64,000 nt of DNA from Amoebophrya sp. A120. Its lineage: Eukaryota; Sar; Dinophyceae; Syndiniales; Amoebophryaceae. The stretch lies in the NCBI GenBank assembly GCA_905178155.1, contig CAJINV010000009.1:248001-312000 (forward strand), given 5' to 3'. A program made the position numbers and the translations under genes. This document shows positions 11,366-19,916 of the stretch, one piece after another (positions within the stretch are counted from its first letter, which is position 1; the number at the start of each line of letters is the position of its first letter). Below the pieces are notes generated by a model. That model saw only the letters and a program-made list of their open reading frames with translations, ran no database searches and had not been told where the DNA came from.

Positions 11366-14300
11366 ATGCCGCTGGCCGGGTCCTATTTTGATTTTGATCA
11401 CAATGTGATCCCCACCACAAGCCGGGCGAAGGAGCAGACAGCTTCATGCTGTGGCAGTGAAAGCGCAACTGCAACGAGCATACAAGAGGAAGGGGGGTGG
11501 TACAGTGTATTGTCTTCTCCTTTGCCGTCCTGTAGTACCACCAGCACCGTAGACGGAAGTAAGAAGTCCGATGGAGCTGCAAATGATGACACCACGACCG
11601 ACGAAGAAGTCTTGGAGGTCACCGTGACGCGGGAAGAGCTGGCTACGCTGCAATTGCGAATTGTGCACGAAGGTGTTGCCTTGGATCCCAAGCAGGAATG
11701 GGACGATGGTCAGGGAAAGGCGGGGTGCTTCGAGAACCGCTCTTGCGTAGTAGTTCTCCGCGGGTTTAATATTCGAAATAGCGATTTTCTGTTCGACCCT
11801 GCTGGTCCCGAAACACTCGACCCTCTCGAGCACGAAGATGAAAAATCACCTGACCCGCATCAACTACGACTGCGGAGGAAGAATCTGCTGCTCCGAGCCG
11901 TGTACGATACCGAGTTTCAAAACTCTCTTGTTGACAACCCGAGTGGACTCCGAGTTGGCGACGAAATTCTGGGTTACAGGCGACTGTCTGCGGCCGTGAC
12001 AGACGGCGAAAGTGAAAATGAGAAAATCGCAGGCACCAGCGGCGTGCAGAAGCCCAGCGTCGAATGGCACACTGTCGCCGCGGACTTTCGCAACTTAGAC
12101 TTTCTTGGTATGGGCCCCAGTTGTATGTTTCTGAAACAAAACACAAACAAGTCTGGTGAAAATAGACCACGTAGAAGTAGCGAACCTGAGCGAGAGGAAA
12201 GACCACTATTCTTATCGGATGGCCAGACTGGAAGCGATGAGGACGTGGAGTTTTCATGGTCCACATCGGCCACAAAGGCCTGCTTCCTGAACACGTATTT
12301 TGTCAAGCGGATGCTAAGCCTTTGTGATGATGAACGCGTAAGTGGAATAACGAATTTGCCGTCCTCCTCGTGCGGACGTGCTGTCGTATTGAAAGTACGT
12401 CGTGCAGCCGGTGGGTTTGCCTGCGTTTCTTCTGTGGCTGAACAGAACAAGAGGCGTGAGGCGGAGGAGAAACACGACGCGCGCTTTCTGCGAGGTTTAC
12501 GGGAGAAAGTGCTACCAGGAATGAACGAGCCGCTGAACCAAAGCAGTAGAGCTAGAGTCCCACAGTTTCAGCGGCGGGGTAATAAAACGCAACCTTGGCC
12601 GCGGCGGGGGAGGCAAGTTCATCAACATAAACGAAATTTGCAAAAAAGTGGAGTACTGATTGAGCCAGAAAGTAGTCGCGGCCCGCTGCCAGGACCACAA
12701 TCAGCACGAGGCATCCGATCATGTAGCTCGTCCTTCCTATCAAACGCAAAAGTTCTCAAAGATGTTGGCAACTTGATTGATTACGCCACTCAAAGAAGGT
12801 ACTTTTTCACGTTTTTCGGCAGTCGCAGTCACGGTGTACACTTTCGCGACTCTGACGTTGATGTGTGCCTCTACCTGCACGACATCAGATCAGATAAGCA
12901 GGCGCGGCACTACCTGCACACTCTCGGACTAGGCTTGACGTACCTGCAGGAAGCACATGTCGACTGGCTCATCGCTCGCATCCGGAAGCGGCGGGCGTTA
13001 GGCAGAGTGAGAAAGCAAAGGCTGAAGGGAAGAGACAAGCGGAAGCGAGGACACAAGGACACACCGCAAGAATTGCCGGAGCGTGTGGAAAGAAGCAGGG
13101 CTACTGGTGACGATGAGGAAAGCAAAGGCTTTAGTACTACCGGCAGAAAGGGGGAAAGTGAAGAAAATCTTAGCGCGCAGGCAGCAGAGTGGCGGTCCCG
13201 ATCACGGTTTTCACCCACTGAAGAGAATTCAAGAGATTTTCCCTCCACCGCTGCACTGCCAGACAGAACAAGTCTGAAGTATGCGAAAGACGTGCACTCC
13301 GTGGATCTTGAGCCTGTGGAAGCGAAAGGCACACTGGAATTTGTGTTCAAAGGCTTCCAGGTGGATCTAACGTACGCGCTGGACCCCGTAGTGCGGATGG
13401 GAATGCGGGAACAACCGCCTGCGACCTTGATAGAAAAGAGCACTGGAGGCGCAGCGATTGCCGGAGGAGGCCGTGTCGAGGTGAAAGTGGAAAAGAAACA
13501 CAAAAGGGAGACATCGGCCGGAGAAGTACAACCGTCAGCATCACGGTGGAACCAGAAAAGCCCTTGTTTCCGTTCCTGGTTACAAGGCGCTCATTTTCTA
13601 GACAGCTTGCTTCAAAATCCCGGCTTTGGTGCGCTTGTCGTTGCCGTCGAAGAGAAAAACGGGATGAGAGTAGGTGACCAAGAAAGTGCTATTGGTAAAA
13701 ATGATGACATCGTGCAAGAGCAATCGGAAGGGAAGTTCCCAGATCCAGTTTCATGCAAATCGACCCTACTGACACGAGCACGACAGGAGAACAAGCTCCG
13801 GATGGTTTTCCAAAAGATCCTGCACTTCGTCGCGGCCGATAACAAGTGTGTGGATGGGTCGCGGGCTTTTGGGAAAAGGTTTGACAGTGCACAGGCTGAC
13901 TTATTGGCGAACGCTCCCACAAGTACAACTCCCTCGTCCTCCTGCAACATCCGTTATGTTGCGACCGCGGTGCTGCACTGGGCGAAAATCATGAAGTTGA
14001 AAAAGGAGCACTCAAATACGGAGAAACGACTGAAGTCAATCCATCTAGTCGCACTCTTTCTTTGCTTCGTTCGCGGAGGACTTCTTGTTTCTCGACAGCA
14101 TTATATCACCTCCAAGCGGCAAGAACCGCAACGCTGGAACTCCTCGCTTCTCCTGGGCCGCTTTTTTCACTGGGTCGCCACTTTCCCTTTCGAGAGCTAC
14201 AGTCTACGGCCTTTGGCACAGGAAAACAGCAGAGTAGTTGTCAAGCGGCCACGTTGGGCAAGGTTTACGAGGACCGGTCCTTCGGCGAACGAAACTACAG

Positions 14301-16948
14301 AACTAGGCCAAAAGTCTCCAAGCATCAATTTATGGGGAGAGCAGCCGGCGATTCGTCGCTGTTTCGCGGCGGAATCACAATACGCCAATCTGTGGTCTTC
14401 ATCTCCACCTCCATCGTCGGTGTGTGGGAATAGCGAAGCTTCTCTTCCCGCCGTTTTGGGAAATTCCATTCTGAAAGAGGTTGCAAAAGAAGTAAAGACG
14501 CCAGGACCACCTGGCTCTACGCTTCCTTCGCTTTATTCAGTAATCTCTTCGAAGCCCGCGCAGGCGCACTACCACTACTTTGGATGGGAGTACAACCCAG
14601 AAGATCCAGATTTGTGTTTGCCGTTTCAGGAGCGAGAGAAAGTTTGGTCCGCTTCGCCTTCTTCCGCATCTACTATTTTCGGAAATCCGCAGATGATCAA
14701 GAAACCAACCACAACTGCTTACCCGATCCATCGACTGCTGGTGGCCCCGATAGAGGGAGATAGAAATGAGACAACTCCGGCGTCACTCCATCCAGAAATC
14801 AAGCGCAAAATCGTACTCCGGAGCCCGGCGTCGGGCGCTTACGTGACACCAGCCGAGGAGGAGCAGAGGTGGCAACCCCGCGACTTGATCCACATCAGAA
14901 GAAGTCCGCAACTTGCAACTACTCCCGAGGAACATGAAATATCGGCCGTAGCAGGAGAGATGAAGACCTCCGAGCCTGAGCCGGATCAACACGAAGACTG
15001 GCGGTACCGGCAAAACATCTGGCAGTACTTCGACAGCGTTTTGGAGGAGGAGTACAAGGAAACGAGCCGTGCCGAATTTGAGGACAAACAGATGGAGCAG
15101 TACGGACAGAAAAAACCCGATCTAACTTTTCATTTGCGCAAAACCAAAATGTGTGGGCGGAACTGCGACAGCGATAATTCCGATAGTGATCATGCGGACC
15201 ACGAACAATCTCCCACGAGCGACTATTTAGTACCGCAAGGTCGTGACGAAGATTCTTCTACTTTTGATTCCGAAGAAGATGCCGCCAGGAGTATTTGGTC
15301 TTCCGAAGATGCTGAGGAATACGAATACTCACACGACGTCAAGAATACCAACGTAAATCCAAACTGCTATGTGTGTCGAACTTTGCGTTGGTCCGACCTG
15401 CCGATCGCCATTGGCTTGCCACAAGGTCGTGCTAGCTCGCGGCGTGAACACCTAGGCGGAATGTTTGGTGCGGAATTATCTCAAGCGTCGGAACTACGTG
15501 ACTCACAGTCACAACAGCCGCAAAGTTGCGCTACGGTCGTTGACCGGTACGAAAATGCTTCGGCTTTGGAGACCGAAGCGTTGATCTTCCAGGACCAGGG
15601 AGTGTCGAATTGTGCGTGCTATCAGTCCCTGAACGAAGTGGAAACGTGGATACTGGATGAAAAGTTCCTGAAAGATTTAAGGAGAAAGGCCTACGCGACT
15701 TTTCTGCTGTGGGACGAGGGACAGAAGGAGAAGTGTCGGATGCGCAGCACGACGAGGGATGTCTGCCCTGTGAAAAATGGCGGAGGAAGAGGTTCTTTGC
15801 TAAAGCACAACAGTACAACTGAGGTACCAGCTATGAATCATGGGTCACTCGCGGCCTTGTTTGAGAAACTAGAAAACTGGGAAAAATCGCCGGTCCCTGG
15901 GTTTTCTTGCGGTCTAAGTGCCGGAAGACGAAGAACCATGCTTGACTCCACCCGAATGTTTAACCGGATAAAAAAAGAGGACGAGAACGGGCAGCCGCTG
16001 TGGAACACAATGTACAGCCAAGACAAGGAGCAATTGCTCAGCGTTCACCACACGTTCATCAAGCACGGGTTTGGCAACGAGGATGGCAAGCCCGGCGACG
16101 CTCAGCCTACAGCTGTGGACGATCTCCGAAGAGGAGAACAGCAAGGGAAGAACAAACGCTCGTCGAACGAGAAAAGCAAAACTCAAGCACGACGACACCG
16201 CCACCGACGACGGAAGCATTGTGTGATGCGGAAGTTGAAGTTTCGTTGTGGAAAGAGGTTGGCAAGAAGAATACGGAGAAAGAAGAAGCGCGATGAGGAA
16301 GAAAGGCCATTTCCGTACTGTGATCAGCTGCTGCGATTGTCTTTGGATGTCGTAGACGATTTTTACGAAACGTATTTCGATCATGATGTGACAAATAGAA
16401 ACAAAAAGCGAAGTAAGGCGAGGAGCAAGACGATTTCATCGATGAACCACCCGATGACAAGTAAAGCAGTTGGAGGAAGTAACAGTGGAACAACTGAAAC
16501 TCCTTTGTCGCGAACAAGCAGCTCAACTTCGACGGCATTGCGAGGCAGCACAAGGAACAGACCAAGTAACTGGATCAAAATCAAAAGATTTCTCCGCCTG
16601 GCGCAGCTGGATCTGCTGCGAGAGTTGGCCGGGGACAATGACGAGAAGCCAGCAAGTCCACGTGGCTCGTCTTCTTCAACAAACGTGAACGAATTCTGCG
16701 ACGACATGACGTATCAAAAGATGAAAGAAGTAGATAGCGCAGCATTCAAAAAAGAGGTCGTGAGGGCGAAGCCGATGAAGGCGAAAACAATACGACAGAA
16801 AGTTGAGGAGCGGATGAATCTCGGCCGTGCACTCCGCCACAGCAGCGCCACCGCTCAGGAAGAGCATGGAATTTGTCAGTCTAGCGCGCTCTTGAAATTT
16901 GCCAAGCGTGGCAAGGAACCCGACCCAGAGCCGAGTCGGGAGAAGTGA
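11366..16948 (+). CDS. Very large nucleotidyltransferase, non-canonical poly(A) polymerase / TUTase type
   Basis: One uninterrupted frame of 1860 residues. The catalytic palm of DNA polymerase-beta-like nucleotidyltransferases is visible: FGSRSHG (from residue 484) followed by D495-x-D497-x-D499 in RDSDVDVCLYL, and a third carboxylate D667 in KGFQVDLTYALDP. The helical central region (about 860-900, YVATAVLHWAKIMK...LKSIHLVALFL) resembles the PAP/OAS1-like core that follows the palm in Trf4/Cid1 enzymes. Such proteins add A or U tails to RNA 3' ends in the nucleus, cytoplasm or organelles; the substrate here cannot be told. The enzyme core is embedded in long disordered, charged extensions: ~480 residues before it, and a ~950-residue C-terminal part with Cys pairs (CYVCRTL) and a Lys/Arg-rich block (RRHRHRRRKH). 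Family members are usually 400-1000 residues. The first ATG of the frame is used. Upstream exons are not excluded. Confidence 0.75.
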   Translation: MPLAGSYFDFDHNVIPTTSRAKEQTASCCGSESATATSIQEEGGWYSVLSSPLPSCSTTSTVDGSKKSDGAANDDTTTDEEVLEVTVTREELATLQLRIVHEGVALDPKQEWDDGQGKAGCFENRSCVVVLRGFNIRNSDFLFDPAGPETLDPLEHEDEKSPDPHQLRLRRKNLLLRAVYDTEFQNSLVDNPSGLRVGDEILGYRRLSAAVTDGESENEKIAGTSGVQKPSVEWHTVAADFRNLDFLGMGPSCMFLKQNTNKSGENRPRRSSEPEREERPLFLSDGQTGSDEDVEFSWSTSATKACFLNTYFVKRMLSLCDDERVSGITNLPSSSCGRAVVLKVRRAAGGFACVSSVAEQNKRREAEEKHDARFLRGLREKVLPGMNEPLNQSSRARVPQFQRRGNKTQPWPRRGRQVHQHKRNLQKSGVLIEPESSRGPLPGPQSARGIRSCSSSFLSNAKVLKDVGNLIDYATQRRYFFTFFGSRSHGVHFRDSDVDVCLYLHDIRSDKQARHYLHTLGLGLTYLQEAHVDWLIARIRKRRALGRVRKQRLKGRDKRKRGHKDTPQELPERVERSRATGDDEESKGFSTTGRKGESEENLSAQAAEWRSRSRFSPTEENSRDFPSTAALPDRTSLKYAKDVHSVDLEPVEAKGTLEFVFKGFQVDLTYALDPVVRMGMREQPPATLIEKSTGGAAIAGGGRVEVKVEKKHKRETSAGEVQPSASRWNQKSPCFRSWLQGAHFLDSLLQNPGFGALVVAVEEKNGMRVGDQESAIGKNDDIVQEQSEGKFPDPVSCKSTLLTRARQENKLRMVFQKILHFVAADNKCVDGSRAFGKRFDSAQADLLANAPTSTTPSSSCNIRYVATAVLHWAKIMKLKKEHSNTEKRLKSIHLVALFLCFVRGGLLVSRQHYITSKRQEPQRWNSSLLLGRFFHWVATFPFESYSLRPLAQENSRVVVKRPRWARFTRTGPSANETTELGQKSPSINLWGEQPAIRRCFAAESQYANLWSSSPPPSSVCGNSEASLPAVLGNSILKEVAKEVKTPGPPGSTLPSLYSVISSKPAQAHYHYFGWEYNPEDPDLCLPFQEREKVWSASPSSASTIFGNPQMIKKPTTTAYPIHRLLVAPIEGDRNETTPASLHPEIKRKIVLRSPASGAYVTPAEEEQRWQPRDLIHIRRSPQLATTPEEHEISAVAGEMKTSEPEPDQHEDWRYRQNIWQYFDSVLEEEYKETSRAEFEDKQMEQYGQKKPDLTFHLRKTKMCGRNCDSDNSDSDHADHEQSPTSDYLVPQGRDEDSSTFDSEEDAARSIWSSEDAEEYEYSHDVKNTNVNPNCYVCRTLRWSDLPIAIGLPQGRASSRREHLGGMFGAELSQASELRDSQSQQPQSCATVVDRYENASALETEALIFQDQGVSNCACYQSLNEVETWILDEKFLKDLRRKAYATFLLWDEGQKEKCRMRSTTRDVCPVKNGGGRGSLLKHNSTTEVPAMNHGSLAALFEKLENWEKSPVPGFSCGLSAGRRRTMLDSTRMFNRIKKEDENGQPLWNTMYSQDKEQLLSVHHTFIKHGFGNEDGKPGDAQPTAVDDLRRGEQQGKNKRSSNEKSKTQARRHRHRRRKHCVMRKLKFRCGKRLARRIRRKKKRDEEERPFPYCDQLLRLSLDVVDDFYETYFDHDVTNRNKKRSKARSKTISSMNHPMTSKAVGGSNSGTTETPLSRTSSSTSTALRGSTRNRPSNWIKIKRFLRLAQLDLLRELAGDNDEKPASPRGSSSSTNVNEFCDDMTYQKMKEVDSAAFKKEVVRAKPMKAKTIRQKVEERMNLGRALRHSSATAQEEHGICQSSALLKFAKRGKEPDPEPSREK

Positions 16949-18156
16949 AGCAGGGTAACTGCTTTCATCAAATAATATACATAGAAGTCAGTGATGTGCC
17001 TAACGATCCCCATGATAATGATCGCGATGTTTTTTAACGTCAGCGTAGATATTGATGTGTGAACCTTCGTGATCGCGAATGCGGAAAATATGCCCAGATA
17101 GGAATGATCCTCAATCTTGGATACTTTTTTACGAAACTTTGACGCAATGTTTTTACAGATGGAATTTCTCTCTCACAAGAAAAAAGATTTTGTTTTTGAA
17201 CTGTACCGATGTAGTAACTCGGACGAGACCTCCATGTCTCTTGTTAAACCGCTGATGACCAAGACAAACCGGAGGTACTCGGACTTTGTGTCATCGAGTT
17301 TGATATCCAGCATAGTGATGCATCGTGCTGGCCGCTAATCGGCCGCGATTCTATCGCAGAAGCATCGTCTTCGTCGAAAATTATGAGAGGACTAGATTGA
17401 TAAAGCGCTGACAGTTTTAGTTTCATCATCGGAATCGGAAATCATTGTCATTCTTGAATCGTGTCCAGCGATTAGAAGTTCTTGTGCTTGGTGGAGTTTT
17501 TCGAGCATTCTACACTTTCGCACAGCAGAGTTGTACGTAGACTTCGAGTAAAATGAAATAAGTTCCACACTTCACTTGTCGTCTTCGACATACGTGATGG
17601 TTTCGAAACAAGTGAGTCTCTGCTAGTAGGAGTCTTTTATCACCTAGAAATAAACACACACGGTCATTCGAAACCGGAAGAAAACTAGCTATAATAAATG
17701 AGGCCCCGATTTTCCTCCTACCTTGCAGCGACACCGAGGGCCGTGAGACGACCAAGGCAGTAGAAAATCATGCTAGCGAGAGTAGACGATGAGCATGGGG
17801 AGGAAGAGAAAAGTCGCCGAAACTTGTTTGGTAGACACGCTAGCCGTGCATCTCCGCCGATAGCAGCTCATGATTGCAGAACCGTGAAGCCCCCAACGCA
17901 CGCCGCGGGAGTGGTTTCCTGTTCTTCTGAAGAAAGCCGATAAAGAGTGCCAGCACGTCGATCTATTTTTGCAAGCTGAAGCAGGAGCGCTAAGCCAACG
18001 AGACGACACGACTACACAGCAGTCCTGCTACAGACGACCCCACGGCCACGTTTTCAACCACCGACCGACCGGGAGCAATACTACAACGGCGACATAGTTT
18101 ACTTCGTGAGCATTTCCCTACGACCTCCCACGACGACAATCGCCGAAATACTTAAA
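16949..18156. other. Spacer, nothing recognised
   Basis: About 1.2 kb, AT-rich near 17000-17700 and more GC-rich towards 18100. A frame opening at 18106 begins with GTG and merely extends the next gene upstream. No RNA gene, repeat or second gene could be supported. Confidence 0.5.
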
Positions 18157-19386
18157 ATGATGGGTGGCAGCGGCGGCGGCAGAGCAGCCTCAGCTGGTGC
18201 TGCGAGTAGTTCTTCCTCAAAATCTTCCTTTTGGACGGGCCGCTGGTCCAACATAAACCCCTCGCACCTCACCCCGGAGTCCTACAAACGCGACGACTGG
18301 GGCTGGCTGTACTACACGCCAATTCTGTTCCTGCAACTGATCTTTTTTTTCGCCATTTTCCGGTCCCGAACAATAAGGTTTCAGCAGTTGCTGCTCTGCC
18401 TGTGCGGCTTTTATTGGTGCGTGATAGTCTACTATGTGCAGTACTTCTCACCGACAAGCGGAAAGGTGCTGTTTTGCGACGTCACGTGGACCAGCTGCAG
18501 CTACTGCCTCCACCAGAGAATCAGCTACCTGCCCGAGTAATTTTCCACTTTTTCGATGTTTCGTATATATGTTTGCGATCATGCTCGTGATACAAATGCA
18601 TCTGCATAGTTGTACACCATTACAAAACAACACTATATTTCTTGATGTGGTCGTCGTATCACGTTGCAGTCGCGGCGATTGGATTAGGACCATTGGTTCC
18701 TCGCTCCTTCTTCTAGAATTGCTGTTGCAGCATGCGTATAAATTTGGCTAGATTCGATTCGTATTCCACAACAGGTTTTTTGGGCTTCTGGACCAGCGAC
18801 AATCTAGCCTGAACCGTTCCATCGCCGACACGAATCTGCTGTATTTCCTAGCGCATGTGTTGTACCCCATTCTCCAGAAACTTCCCCTCATTGGTTACTA
18901 CATGACGCACCTCGGGTTCTTCGTCAGCCTGGCCATCGCGGTGGGGTGTGGATATTTGACGCTGATGACCTACTATCAAATGTAAAAATGTCTGGGTCTG
19001 GAAGAATGCAATTTGTCATGCTAAATCTGAAGCATGCAAAAATCTGTGTTGCATGATTACCAAAAGTCGTCCAGTTTTGACCAAGTCGGGAAGCAGTTTC
19101 TCATGCAGGATAGGCATGGGAAAGATCGCACAGAATCTGTCATGCTATGTCCTGCATTCCAGACCTCATGGGTCATGAAATTCTGCATGACAAATCGCGC
19201 ATTCTTCCAGACTCAGACATTTTTACATTTGATACCTACCGCGAAGTGCACGACGTTTGCGTAATCAATTTGATTCTGTGCGTCATCAACTTTGGGCTGT
19301 GCCGGTCCATGTGGCTGCACTTCTACAGGTTGATTATCGACAGAAATAAGAACAAGGTGGTTTCCATGGTCAACAAAACAGAATGA
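18157..19386 (+). CDS. VKOR-family (vitamin K epoxide reductase-like) membrane protein with altered CxxC
   Basis: Exons 18157-18536, 18775-18973 and 19240-19386 total 726 nt (241 residues). Intron 1 is GT-AG; intron 2 is an introner element. The product aligns with VKORC1: a loop Cys pair in LFCDVTWTSC (C107, C114), then FFGLLDQ...SSLNRS as in the animal GFGLVEH...ILNQS segment, and a final helix VHDVCVINLILCVINF against DFCIVCITTYAIN. Four or five hydrophobic segments predict an ER-type membrane protein. VKOR enzymes reduce quinones or vitamin K epoxide, or drive disulfide formation. The active-site CxxC is C200-V-I-N203 here, so the second redox Cys is replaced by Asn; a Cys four residues later (C207) might or might not compensate. 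Splice boundaries are well supported because the alignment is gap-free across the element. The tandem ATG at 18157 is the first in frame. Confidence 0.78.
18974..19234 (+). mobile_element. Introner element 5 (intron 2 of the VKOR-like gene)
   Basis: 261 bp with the same termini as the element at 10042 (left TATCAAATGTAAAAATGTCT, right ACATTTTTACATTTGATA) and an exact 5-bp duplication CCTAC (18969-18973, 19235-19239). Exact excision with one repeat kept restores T-Y-R-E-V-H-D-V-C, collinear with VKORC1. The internal motif GCATGACAA is at 19184. No GT-AG choice exists at the ends, even allowing for the repeat. Confidence 0.9.
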
Positions 19387-19916
19387 TAGAAGCATCTGTC
19401 GCGGTTTTGGTTTATTTCACCAGCTCCCGCTGCACATTTTTTCGCAATATGTGAGCTGTATCTATTCAACGCGAATAGAAGCGCACTCGGCTGGGCTTGT
19501 TCTTGTTCGAATGATATCCAATCCTAAAGCGCTGCTGCTGCTCTTTTCGTTTTGCGCCAGGTAGGAAGCCGGGTGGTGCGGCTTCATTCTGGAAAATAAA
19601 TACATAGAATTACGCTCCTGCTCCTCGTTGTAAGTCGTTTGACATTTTTGACAACTGGGAAGAAAAGTGTGGCTGAGACGCGTTTGCACGAGCGGGAGTG
19701 ATTTGGTAGCAGTGACCAGCGCAGTGTGCGAAAGCAAAAAGTGCGCGTGGTTGATGTGAGAAATGTGGGTCGCTAAGGTTCGTCTCATGGATGTCGTCCC
19801 TTGTGCAAGACTTGAGCGAAATACAAGTACCGAGCGCTTCTATACTAAGTACAGGAGAAGCGCACGGCACTTGCTAAGCAGGTCAACACAGTATTTCATT
19901 CGTTTTTTTTCGAAAA
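19387..19916. other. Spacer, nothing recognised
   Basis: 530 bp between the VKOR-like gene and the coiled-coil gene. Only short shadow frames are present. Confidence 0.5.
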
